Source of the DNA: Eublepharis macularius | Lineage: Eukaryota; Chordata; Lepidosauria; Squamata; Eublepharidae | DNA: 64,000 nucleotides | Direction of reading: 5' to 3' | Assembly (NCBI RefSeq): GCF_028583425.1 | Contig: NC_072799.1 | Span: 90,010,217-90,074,216, forward strand | Part shown: in pieces, positions 23,043-32,606 of the stretch | Layout of the letters: each line of letters begins with the position of its first letter | Numbering within the stretch: the first letter of the stretch is position 1 | Made by a program: the position numbers and the translations under genes | The notes under the pieces: generated by a model | The model's input: the letters and a program-made list of their open reading frames with translations, nothing else | Database searches by the model: none | Told to the model about the DNA's origin: nothing

Positions 23043-23415
23043 GAGTCTTTCTACATGAGAGGTCTGGGGGCGGAGACGCTATGTTATCTGGGAAGCATAG
23101 TTTTGAAAGACAATGCCGGCACAGATCGCTCAAGAGGGAACAGATTCTCTCACAGCCCTCTGTGTCGGACGGTCTCCCCTTCCAGAGATTTTACCCTGCC
23201 ACCCTCGCTGCTTAAAACTTTGAATTAACTGAGCCTCAGCAGGGCAAAGGCTCTGGAAGGGGAGACACCAGAGGTGGTGGAGGGCTGTGAGAGAATCTGT
23301 TCCCTTCGGAGAGATCTCCACTGGCTCTGTCTTTCAAAACTATGCTTCCTGCCTAACACTGCATCTCCTGGCAGGTGAAGATCATGTGTCAGATGTCTTG
23401 TGTAGAGAGAGACTA
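23043..23415. mobile_element. Foldback MITE
   Basis: Ends gagtctttctacatgagagg and gtcttgtgtagagagagact are inverted relatives. The interior has inverted blocks agggaacagattctctcaca / tgtgagagaatctgttccct and gtctccccttccagag / ctctggaaggggagac. The whole forms a long imperfect hairpin. Confidence 0.65.
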
Positions 23416-23443
23416 ATCCCATATGTGTAATGGAACTGGTTGT

Positions 23444-23655
23444 ATTGTCGAAGGCTTTCAGGGCTGGAGAACAATGGTTGTTGTGGATTTTCTGGGCTGT
23501 ATTGCCGTGGTCTTGGCACCAAAGTGTCAAACTGAGAGATCTCTGTCTTTTGGTGCTACACCTCTGAAGATGCCAGCCACAGCTGCTGGCGAAACGTCAG
23601 GAACTACAAGGCCAAGACCACGGCTATACAGCCCAGAAAATCCACAACAGCCATC
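23444..23655 (+). mobile_element. PLE-like foldback insertion (second hammerhead family)
   Basis: Flanked by the 11 bp TSD gaactggttgt (23433-23443 and 23656-23666). Arms are inverted copies of attgtcgaaggctttc-type and 'ggctgtattgccgtggtctt' sequence. The right arm holds a hammerhead-like core at 23561-23601; the left arm lacks it. Confidence 0.7.
23561..23601 (+). ncRNA. Hammerhead-ribozyme-like motif (ACGT stem III type)
   Basis: Order seen: CCT (stem I), CTGAAGA (C3-A9 of the CUGANGA consensus), an extra T, stem II arms GCCAGC and GCTGGC closed by a cacagct loop, GAA, the self-complementary ACGT (stem III), C (position 17), then AGG, which pairs with the initial CCT. The predicted cleavage point is after 23598. 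Known hammerheads in PLEs share this dimeric layout. Activity is untested. Confidence 0.65.
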
Positions 23656-23990
23656 GAACTGGTTGTGGTTACAGAAAAGCTTTCTGCACACGTTTACAAG
23701 CAGGCTCATGATTGCCTTATATTTTAGCCCTGCCATATACAACAGGTTGTCATTTAATAGAGCTTGTCAATTTGCTTAGGTTTCGTTTCAGCTCTGTGTG
23801 GCATTTCTGCTTATTTGAAATTCCTATCGTATTGTTTATTGAATGCAGTTTATGGATCGCATTGACTCATACTGTGTAATCTGCCTCGCGTCTCACTGAG
23901 AAAGGCGGCCAACAAAGGAAAGAAAGAAAAAGAAAGACGCCTGCCTCCGTGACTCTGGCACATCCATACTCGCAGGATTTCATTTTTCAC

Positions 23991-24001
23991 CCAATGCAAA
24001 T
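23991..24001 (+). promoter_or_regulatory. Overlapping CCAAT box and octamer motif
   Basis: CCAAT (23991-23995) overlaps a perfect octamer ATGCAAAT (23994-24001) immediately upstream of the CpG island proposed as the TEC promoter. Octamer sites bind Oct-1/Oct-2 and are used in lymphoid promoters, which would fit TEC, a haematopoietic kinase. The functional role is inferred. Confidence 0.45.
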
Positions 24002-24003
24002 GA

Positions 24004-24780
24004 GTGACCTCTCCCCCCCCCCCCCAACATTCCCCGGCGAGGCTCCCCGGAGCGTTTCCCGCCGCGCGCCTGGCCTGGCCCGGCCCTCTTTCGGGACCCT
24101 TCCCAGGACGTCCCTTTAAAAACGGGGGCCAGGCGGAGCGTGCCGCGCCAGGCGCCCAGGAGGTTGCAGCAGCGGCTTCCTTTTCCTCGCCTCTTGCAGC
24201 AACCTCCGTCCGGCCCCCGAGCGGAGCGCAACAGCGCCGAGCCTCGCCGGGCGCGCCAGAAGAGGGCGAAGAGGAAGGCCGCGCTCGCTCGCTCGCTCGC
24301 TGCCCGCGGGCGGAAGGGGGCAGGGGCGGCGGCTGGTTTCGCGGCAGCCTCCGGACACCTCGGAGGGAGCCTCGGCCAAGCCAGCCGGGCGCCCGGGGCT
24401 GGCGCGCCCCAGCTGCCCCGGAGACCTTTCCAGGTAAGGCGAGGGCCGGCGGGTTGGCCTTGCGAAGAGCAGAGGCTGCAGCGCGGCGGGGCGGGGCGAC
24501 GGCGGGCCAGTCGGCAGCGCAGCCTTGAAGCAGCCGAGAGGAAGGCGGCAGCGGCGGCGCACGCTCGGGGCTGCTCGGGGCGCCTTCCGGGCGCCTTTTC
24601 ACAAACGGGGACGCGCGGACCTGTCGCGCTTTTGCCGTGGCAGAGGCGAAGGTGGAAGGCGTGTGCGCGTGAGTGAGCGCGGGACGGCGAGCGGGCCAAA
24701 GAGCTTGTTCTCCTTCTCCCGGGAAACTTGGAGGCGCCCAGCGAGGGCGATGGGCGATAGTCAGGCAAGACCCAAGAAAA
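24004..24780 (+). promoter_or_regulatory. TEC: CpG island, putative TEC promoter
   Basis: Dense GC/CpG block, the only one between SLAIN2 exon 1 and the TEC coding exon, with no TATA box. Its position upstream of TEC, the gene's orientation and a good plus-strand donor at its centre support it as the TEC promoter. Long open frames on both strands have no recognisable domains and are composition effects. Confidence 0.6.
24130..24433 (+). other. TEC: Putative non-coding first exon of TEC
   Basis: The sequence cctttccag|gtaaggcg gives a near-perfect CAG|GTAAGG splice donor, with the exon ending at 24433. The 5' boundary is not visible; 24130 is only a placeholder inside the CpG island. TEC genes start with an untranslated exon well upstream of the first coding exon, which fits, but no transcript evidence is available here. 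Confidence 0.4.
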
Positions 24781-24835
24781 CACTTCTGAACTCAGTGGCA
24801 GCAGAAAAGTCCTGTCCAGCAGCGCCTGTAACACG

Positions 24836-25024
24836 AACAACATTTGTGGCAGGGGACGAGCTTTCATGAGCCACAGCTCAGTTCTTCAAAAGAAGTGAAG
24901 AAGCGAGCTGTGCTTCGCGAAAGCTCACACCGTCCCACAAATGTTGTTAGTCTTATAGCCGCTACTGGACTCTTGCTGTTTCTGAGTGCTACGGATAAAC
25001 TAACACGGCTGCCCATCTTGATTG
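24836..25024 (+). mobile_element. PLE-derived foldback fragment
   Basis: Inverted arms around 24885: acatttgtggcaggggacga, ctttcatgagccacagctca on the left and gcgagctgtgcttcgcgaaa, cccacaaatgttgttagtct on the right. It ends actaacacggctgcccatct. The hammerhead core is damaged (GTGAAGA in place of CTGAAGA). Confidence 0.6.
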
Positions 25025-25354
25025 AACTCGGTGGGTAATTCAATGGCGGGATTCAATCCCAGTTAAGGTAACGAAGGCCGCGATCACAGGTGGCTTCCCA
25101 AAGGTGTGCAGGGCGTGGCCGAGGGGTCGGCCCGGCAACGTCTTCGAGCTTTGGTGGCTGCGGGGAACCTTCCAGTTGAGCGGCAGGAAGCCTCTGGAGC
25201 TGCGGTGCCAGGACGCACCGTCAGGGGGAGCCCTTTGGCCTCTGTGTCCCGCTTGTCGGCCCCTTAACAGCACAGGGATGCTCAAGTGAAAGATCTTACC
25301 CTCGTTCTTCCAGTGTGGATTCACATGCACTGCCAGGGAGACTCGGATATTAGG

Positions 25355-26928
25355 TCCAGAGCAGTTAGCCGTGTTAGTCTGTGGTAGCAAAATCGAAAAG
25401 AGTCGAGTAGCACCTTTAAGACTAACTAACTTTACTGTAGCATAAGCTGTCGAGAATCACAGTTCTTTTCATCAGATGCGATGCATCTGACGAACAGAAC
25501 TGTGATTCTTGAAAGCTTATGCTACGGTAAAGTTAGTCTTAAAGGTGCGATGCATCTGACGAACAGAACTGTGATTCTCGAAAGCTTATGCTACAGTAAA
25601 GTTAGTTAGTCTTAAAGGTGCGATGCATCTGACGAAGAGAACTGTGATTCTCGAAAGCTTATGCTACAGTAAAGTTAGTCTTAAAGGTGCGATGCATCTG
25701 ACGAAGAGAACTGTGATTCTCGAAAGCTTATGCTACAGTAAAGTTAGTTAGTCTTAAAGGTGCGATGCATCTGACGAAGAGAACTGATTCTCGAAAGCTT
25801 ATGCTACAGTAAAGTTAGTCTTAAAGGTGCGATGCATCTGACGAAGAGAACTGTGATTCTCGAAAGCTTATGCTACGGTAAAGTTAGTTAGTCTTAAAGG
25901 TGCGATGCATCTGACGAAGAGAACTGTGATTCTCAAAAGCTTATGCTACAGTAAAGTTAGTCTTAAAGGTGCGATGCATCTGACGAAGAGAACTGTGATT
26001 CTCGAAAGCTTATGCTACAGTAAAGTTAGTTAGTCTTAAAGATGCGATGCATCTGACGAAGAGAACTGATTCTCGAAAGCTTATGCTACAGTAAAGTTAG
26101 TCTTAAAGGTGCGATGCATCTGACGAAGAGAACTGTGATTCTCGAAAGCTTATGCTATGGTAAAGTTAGTTAGTCTTAAAGGTGCGATGCATCTGACGAA
26201 GAGAACTGTGATTCTCAAAAGCTTATGCTACGGTAAAGTTAGTTAGTCTTAAAGGTGCGATGCATCTGACGAAGAGAACTGTGATTCTCGAAAGCTTATG
26301 CTACAGTAAAGTTAGTTAGTCTTAAAGGTGCGATGCATCTGACGAAGAGAACTGTGATTCTCGAAAGCTTATGCTACAGTAAAGTTAGTTAGTCTTAAAG
26401 GTGCGATGCATCTGACGAAGAGAACTGTGACTCTCAAAAGCTTATGCTACAGTAAAGTTAGTTAGTCTTAAAGGTGCGATGCATCTGACGAAGAGAACTG
26501 TGATTCTCGAAAGCTTATGCTACGGTAAAGTTAGTTAGTCTTAAAGGTGCGATGCATCTGACGAAGAGAACTGTGATTCTCGAAAGCTTATGCCACAGTA
26601 AAGTTAGTTAGTCTTAAAGGTGCGATGCATCTGACGAAGAGAACTGTGATTCTCAAAAGCTTATGCTACGGTAAAGTTAGTTAGTCTTAAAGGTGCGATG
26701 CATCTGACGAAGAGAACTGTGACTCTCAAAAGCTTATGCTACAGTAAAGGTAGTCTTAAAGGTGCGATGCATCTGACGAAGAGAACTGTGATTCTCGAAA
26801 GCTTATGCTACGGTAAAGTTAGTTAGTCTTAAAGGTGCGATGCATCTGACGAAGAGAACTGTGATTCTCAAAAGCTTATGCCACAGTAAATTTAGTTAGT
26901 CTTAAAGGTGCTACTGGACTCTTTTCGA
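25355..26928 (+). mobile_element. PLE insertion containing an expanded terminal-repeat array
   Basis: Flanked by the 8 bp direct repeat atattagg (25347-25354 and 26929-26936). The left end (gcagttagccgtgttagtct) and an inverted partial unit (25398-25475) precede 20 head-to-tail units (25480-26911), ending ctactggactctttt. The plan of one inverted plus tandem direct terminal repeats is typical of PLE terminal regions. No coding sequence is present. Confidence 0.75.
25480..26911 (+). ncRNA. Tandem array of 20 hammerhead-ribozyme-like units
   Basis: Units start at 25480, 25549, 25622, 25691, 25764, 25831, 25904, 25973, 26046, 26113, 26186, 26259, 26332, 26405, 26478, 26551, 26624, 26697, 26766 and 26839. 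Each reads GCAT-CTGACGA-A-stem II (GAGAA...TTCTC)-GAA-AGCT-T-ATGC. GCAT pairs with ATGC as stem I; AGCT is a self-complementary stem III that could form only between two copies; the predicted cut follows AAGCTT, 39 nt into each unit. CTGACGA is intact in all 20. The GAAA step is mutated to AAAA in six (units 7, 11, 14, 17, 18, 20), and stem II is weakened in units 1-2, leaving 12 units with every core feature. Unit length alternates 67-69/73 bp in the first half. The array lies sense to TEC. Cleavage is predicted, not shown. Confidence 0.65.
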
Positions 26929-27291
26929 ATATTAGGCCTATTTTTTAACAGCTGCTGGACAGACAAAAGGTTCAACATGAAGCGTTTCTCATCATCTCTG
27001 TGTTTTGGGAAAGCTTCCTTTGCTACGTCTTAGTCTGTTGGAAAAACAAAGAGCTCAGCAGAAAGAAGATCAACAGCTGCTCCAGCTGAATGTTTGCCTG
27101 TGAGGTTAAAGCCAAAGGAATCTTACTGGGATGGTGACTGTTTTAGAAGTTTTAATATTTTCCCTGTTCATTCTGTAGCTCCATCAGTGTCCACTGAGCT
27201 TATATCACTAATCAGCAAATTGTTTTCCAAAATGGCTAAATCAGGGAGCGAGGAGTGGCTTGCTACTCCACATACCTGTATATTGATTGAA

Positions 27292-27761
27292 CAGTGTCTG
27301 TTGTCACAGGTGCCACTTTCTTCACTCTCTTCTGGCATTTAGAATGGCAATTTGATAGAAACTAGTTTTTCGGGAATCATACTTGGTCTTGTTTGTGGTG
27401 GAGAGTGCCCTCAAGTCACAGAGGACTTATGGTGACCCTGGTGGGGTTCTCATGACAAGAGACTAACAGAAGTGGCCTCCACAACCCTGGTTTTCGTTGG
27501 AGATCTCCCGTTCAATTACTAACCAAGGCTGACTCTCCTTCTGAGATTTGATGAGATCGGGCTTGCCTGGGGTATCCAGGGTAGGGTCTTGTTTACCTTC
27601 ACAGTAACCTGTTGCAAAATAGGTTACTGCATCTGCATCTGACAAAGAGAGCTGTGGTTCTCGAAAGCTGATGAATGCCAGTGTCTGTTGTCACAAGTGC
27701 CACTTTCTTCACTCTCTTCTGGCATTTAGACCAGCAATTTGATAATCAGAAACTAGTTTTT
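27292..27761 (+). repeat. Direct duplication of about 78-83 bp flanking a 5S-SINE region
   Basis: 27292-27370 and 27679-27761 share cagtgtctgttgtcac, tgccactttcttcactctct, ggcatttaga and aaactagttttt with few differences. Between them are a reverse 5S-derived SINE and a short hammerhead-like PLE scrap at 27636-27670. Confidence 0.7.
27395..27600 (-). repeat. 5S-rRNA-derived SINE, reverse orientation
   Basis: Starts with the complement of the SINE tail (gagtgccctcaagtcacag, tatggtgaccctggtgggg) and ends with the complement of the 5S-like head (gagatttgatgagatcggg). Confidence 0.65.
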
Positions 27762-27764
27762 GAC

Positions 27765-27897
27765 TGTGATGCATCAGATGAAGAGAGCTGTGGTTCTCGA
27801 AGGTTTATGCAACAATAAAGTTGGTTAGTCTTAAAGGTGCTACTGGAATCTTTACTGTTTTGCAACTACAGACTAACACGGCTAACTTCTCTGGATC
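27765..27897 (+). mobile_element. PLE terminal fragment, decayed hammerhead
   Basis: Reads gatgcatcagatgaagagag, tggttctcgaaggtttatgc, cttaaaggtgctactgga and ends gactaacacggctaac. The core is mutated (CAGATGA for CTGATGA; GAAGG for GAAAG), so no activity is expected. Confidence 0.6.
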
Positions 27898-28030
27898 AGT
27901 AACCTGTCGGGCCGTGCTTTTTTCAGGTACATTTGGAACTGAACAGTGGCATGTAATCATTGTGTACATATTGCTACAACACACCTGTGCATTTTTCTTG
28001 TGTGCATGCACGTGCCTTGTTGATTAGACT

Positions 28031-28281
28031 CAGGGCTTTTTTTCCGGGAAAAGAGGTGGTGGAACTCAGTGGGTTGCCCTTGGGAGAAAATGGTCACATG
28101 GCTGGTGGCCCCGCCCCCTGATCTCCAGACAGAGGGGAGTTGAGATTGCCCTCCGCAGTGCGGAGGGCAATCTAAACTCCCCTCTGTCTGGAGATCAGGG
28201 GGCGGGGCCACCGGCCATGTGACCATTTTCAAGAGGTGCCGGAATGCCACTCCACCTCGTTCCTGCTGAAAAAAAGCCCTG
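28031..28281 (+). mobile_element. hAT-type MITE, copy 2
   Basis: CAGGGCTTTTTTTC ... GAAAAAAAGCCCTG ends and the shared internal hairpin. Flanks are attagact on the left and catgagact on the right, a diverged TSD. Confidence 0.88.
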
Positions 28282-28289
28282 CATGAGAC

Positions 28290-29310
28290 TCACGTTCCAT
28301 GACATTTACAATGTTTTCTAAATCCATTATAATGATCTGCTTAGGATAGCACTATTAAAAGAGCCTATACTGAGTGGGAGAAAATCATCAGAACGGGGAA
28401 GATGAGCAACAGTAATGCAGAAGAGGCACCGTAAACTCCCGCAAACGTTATTTGGTGTGAGGGACATATTTTTTTTATATCATAGCAAGGGGATTAAAAC
28501 CCAAGTGCACCAATATATTACAGCAGCCCAAAGGGCTCAATTTCTAACTTGCTTAGAACATACGGGCTTCATCCGATCGTGTTCTAGATTTATTTAGCTT
28601 TGAAACGTTGTTGAACAGTGGAAGCTGTGGGGACTGACTTCTGACTTAGTCAGGGGAAAGAGACATCAGTGGCTTGACCATGGTCTGAGGTTCTAGAGGA
28701 GCTGGGGTTACCCACTTTTCACATCGTTATCAGTCACTTCTGCAGCTTTTTCATATCTTGAATTTTTGAACTGCAGTGTTTATTTGAAGTGCATGTTTGA
28801 CCTGGAATTGCCTGTTGTGTGTCCGGTTCCACATTTTAAAAGCCCTGCTGTTGGGCAAAGCTAAGAACAGAAGCTGAGACTTCTCTGCATTAGCCACCAA
28901 CTACATTAGGGTCTGAATTTCAGTCTCCCACATAACGTTTGCCAACCTTAATTCAGGGCAGAGCTTCCCATGTCTTTAATAAATGGATAGGAGCAAGAAT
29001 CTTGGCTAGTTACAAGCCTATTGGTTGCTCTTATGCTGGTTTTTTTTCCTGGCGTGAATGGCTGCTGTCTTCACAGCAAGCAAGGTACAGCTGGCATGTT
29101 CTAGCGTCACTTTCTTCACATTTTAATCTCTCGATTAGGGGACAAAATGGTGCCTCTCAAGAGACCAGCTGTGACCAGCAGCTTCTATTTTGCCGACTCC
29201 AGATAAATAAGGAAAAGCTGATTTAAGCATCACATGTGGTAATGACATTTGTCCATATTTTGAATGAGTCATCCAGATCTAGCTTCCAGACAAAATAAGT
29301 TTTAGAATTC
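28290..29310. other. Intronic, no recognised feature
   Basis: No recognised gene or repeat. Confidence 0.45.
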
Positions 29311-29324
29311 AAGACAATAGTATG

Positions 29325-29581
29325 CAGGGCTTTTTTTCAGCTGGAATGCGGGGGAACGGAGTTCCGGAACCTCTTGAAAATGGTCACATGGCTGGTGGCC
29401 CCGCCCCCTGATCTCCAGACAGAGGGGAGTTTACATTGCCCTCTGCACCGCTTGGAGTGGAGGGCAGTCTAAACTCCCCTCTGTCTAGAGAGCAGGGGGC
29501 GGGGCCACCAGCCACGTGACCATTTTCTCCGAGGGCAGCCCACTGAGTTCCACCACCTCTTTCCCCAGAAAAAAAGCCCTG
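29325..29581 (-). mobile_element. hAT-type MITE, copy 3
   Basis: Same ends and internal inverted repeat as copy 1, with the perfect 8 bp TSD atagtatg (29317-29324 and 29582-29589). Confidence 0.92.
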
Positions 29582-29951
29582 ATAGTATGTATTAAGAAAG
29601 TTGTTTTATCTGATATTTTTTTTTTAAAAAAAAAACACTATTCTGTTAAGCAAGGATGGCGAGGTCGGTGCAATGAACAGATTTACTAATTCCAGCAATT
29701 AGTATACATAGCAAGAAAACTGATGCTCTAAAATTGAAGAGTGAGTTTAAGGCTTCTGCTGCACTTTCTACCTACTAGGGGTGTACAAAATGAAACAAAC
29801 AAAATACTGTTTCAGTATTTCAAACTGTTTCATTTTGCTAAAGCAGCTTCTGGGACAGTGAACCAAATCTGGGAAGCCAAATTATGGCACACTTCCACCC
29901 AAAAGTGTGTGTGTTTCGTTTTGGCTCTTAGCTCACAACATTCCTTAACGG

Positions 29952-30210
29952 CAGGGATTTTTTTCAGCTGGAACGGAGTTCTGGCACCTCTTGAAAATGG
30001 TCACATGGCTCGTGGCCCCGCCCCCTGATCTCCAGACAGAGGGGAGTTCAGATTGCCCTCCGCGCCGCACGGGGCCACCGGCCATGTGACCATTTTCGCC
30101 GAGGGTGATTTAAGCTTTTAAAAACTCTCCCCTTGTTCCAGCTGACCCAAAGTGACATCATTGTGCGGTCCTGAGTTCCACCACCTCTTTTCCCAGGAAA
30201 AAAAGCCCTG
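29952..30210 (-). mobile_element. hAT-type MITE, copy 4 (variant with extra segment)
   Basis: Perfect TSD cttaacgg (29944-29951 and 30211-30218). The right half carries a block of about 75 bp (ccccttgttccagctgaccc, then gtgacatcattgtgcggtcc) that is absent from most copies but present, inverted, in copy 8. The right internal arm is shortened, so the hairpin is incomplete. Confidence 0.9.
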
Positions 30211-30464
30211 CTTAACGGTATTCACCAGCTGGGTCCGAAGGGGAGAGAGCCATTATGTTATTAATTAACTCTGTTGGCAGAAGGGGGGGGGATGTGCACA
30301 ATGCTCATTAGTGCATTTTTTTCCTAGCCCTATCTGGGCAACAGCATTGTCATGTCTCCCTGCCAATCAGGTCCTTGCAAGGGAGACCCCTCTCAGCCTA
30401 TCGGCTTTGGAAAGATTTGGAAGGGGGAATGAGCAGACTTCAGTCACATCAATAGTGATAGACT

Positions 30465-30740
30465 TGTACACTGTGATTGATTGATTAGATTTTTAGCCCA
30501 CCCTTCCCGCAAGCAGGCTCGGGGCGGGTTACAATAATAAATAAGGTACAATAGATAAAACCAATAAAATAACATCTCAGTGCAAACATGGATATCTGCG
30601 TTCCAGATGGGGCACCTTTCCCTGCCCACCATACACAAGGTAAGAAAAGGGTGGAGGTGTGGGCTGGTGAAACTCTAACTCCTCAGGCATGGGGGGGGGC
30701 AGATGGACCATATGCTCCCCCCCCCACACTTGTTCCCGGT
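30465..30740 (-). repeat. L2/CR1-like LINE 3' end, reverse orientation
   Basis: The minus strand reads the standard end (complement of cgcaagcaggctcggggcgg, then gattagatttttagccc). Similar to 18680-18810. Confidence 0.55.
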
Positions 30741-31199
30741 CTCAGGTTACAGAGGGGGCTTACAATAGAGATAGATAGGAAGATATACTATACTGCTTTG
30801 TCTGATGCTATCTCTTTAATGTACAGATTGCTATACATTTGATTGTCGGCTGCTTAGGAGTTTTGCAGGCTGCTAGACATTCTAAACGACGCTTGTGTCT
30901 GAAGGGTGTTATTCAATGCTCCAAAGAATTCCTGGGCTTAATGGCTTTGGGCCAGCGGCCAAGAGATACGGGGGAGTCGCCCCTCCAGCCTAGTAACAAA
31001 CAGATGAAGATAGGAGACTATTTCCCCCTTAGAAACAAATTTGAGCTGGCTTATCCTGAATTTACCATTGAAGCATCTAACCACTTTTCTCCTTTGGAAA
31101 GACATACCTCCCCCCCCCCACCGAAGGAGATGGGGACCCAATATGTTCACTTGACAAGGGGAATGTAGAAGACGCTGAGCCCTCTACAGGGGCAGGGTC

Positions 31200-31810
31200 C
31201 TTAAAGATACAGCAAAGGCAGCAGTTGACTATTTCAAATGAAGAGGCATCTCCATCTGCTGTATATTCCCTTCTTGGCTTAATTGCCAGTACAGTTGAAC
31301 GTCTCTTTAAGAATATGGGACGTATGGTAGGGAAGGTCAGTGACCTTACCTCAGATATAAGGCTGCTATCGAAGAGGCTAGTTAAGCTGCAACAGGCTCA
31401 GTGTGGGGGTGGGGATGCTCCAGTGGAACGACCTGCAAGCTTGCAACAGGCTCGCCCACCTAGCGGTGGATTACACAGACTCTACGAATTTACAATAATA
31501 GATGGCGCCCTGTAGTTATTCTCACGCCCCTATGGAACATCGCACCTGCATTCGTGGATTACCTACAGTGGAGAACCTTCCCCACTACCTACGTTACTGT
31601 CCGTTATATAGTGTACCCAGAGCTAAATTTTTGGTCAGAATCCTATCAGTGACAAACACATACTCTGAAATTGTGAAGATTGTGTTTTTGTTATCTGACA
31701 CGGATAGTCATGTGTCCTATAGAGTCTCTCAGTTTGCTCTTGCAGCCAAAAAGATAAGATCTAAGGTGGTACTGAATGAGGCTGTTTAGTGACTCCTGGG
31801 ATAGTTTGAC
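31200..31810 (+). pseudogene. LINE remnant (fragments of retrotransposon protein)
   Basis: Two short frames in tandem. 31225-31515 encodes a leucine-rich, possibly coiled-coil segment (residues about 10-60). 31502-31789 encodes NLPHYLRYCPLY followed by a basic stretch, resembling the Cys/His region near the end of some LINE ORF2 proteins. Stops and frame changes show it is inactive. Family assignment is uncertain. Confidence 0.4.
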
Positions 31811-32127
31811 ATACTGTATTGTTTTAATTAATTTTAGTAACCTGTACAAACTGTGATAATGGATTTAATTGTTTATTAGTCGATGTTTGGTGAATTGTGA
31901 CGGCCTGTGGCTGTAGACAATAAGCTCTTCTTTTGATTGCACCCTGTAGACATTTCCTTTTTAACCACTGTGAGAGACGTTTTGTGCGTAGATGATGAAA
32001 CATGTATTTTAACTACCTTGATACCTGTGCTTCGCTATGGTATTTAACTACTTTAAATCCAGTTATAATACTTATGGGTATGTAAACTTTTTTTCGTTTG
32101 TGTTTTTTTCTTTTTTAGGGGGGTTGG

Positions 32128-32606
32128 CAACCCTAGTGAACTTTTAGGGGAAGACTGGGAGGTGCATTTGACCTCAGGACACATTCAATGACTCCCAATA
32201 ACAACTGCAGACTGTTTCAAATGTGGGGGGTGAGGACCAGTCAGGCCGCATATGCAAATTACCTCTGTATTCCAACCGTCTGGGGGGGGGGGAGATGAAG
32301 TGTGGAATGTTGTGAGCCCCAATCAGCCCACATATGCAAATGACCTTGAAAGGCTGGGCCAATCAGGGAAGAGTGGCTGAGTTGGCAGTGGGCAGGGGCC
32401 CAAGCAGGCAACAGCTTGCCAGCCACACAGGAAGCTGTATCCCTTTGGGAAAACACATTTTATCCTCTTTACCCCCTTAAGGGGTGAATTTCTTAAAATC
32501 CCTTCTTAGTGGATGTTTACATCATGAAAGGAATGTGCTTCCCAAATGTCATGTTTCGAGGTCCAGGTTGATAAGTCAGTCAGGACACTTGTCTTTATAT
32601 ATATAG
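32128..32606 (+). repeat. Unclassified repeat, copy A
   Basis: Shares about 430 bp with 42040-42464: ggcaaccctagtgaactttt, ggacacattcaatgactccc, aatcagggaagagtggc, aagctgtatccc, and the end gacacttgtctttatatata. No coding capacity. Confidence 0.65.

Noticed and set aside
23850..24869. Open frames of 114-295 codons on both strands at the 24 kb CpG island
   Set aside because: No recognisable motif, Arg/Ala/Pro/Gly-rich on both strands, as expected for a CpG island; a promoter is the simpler reading.
25480..26911. Resemblance to a CRISPR array
   Set aside because: Units are identical throughout rather than repeat plus unique spacer, the genome is vertebrate, and the array is inside a PLE with a target-site duplication.
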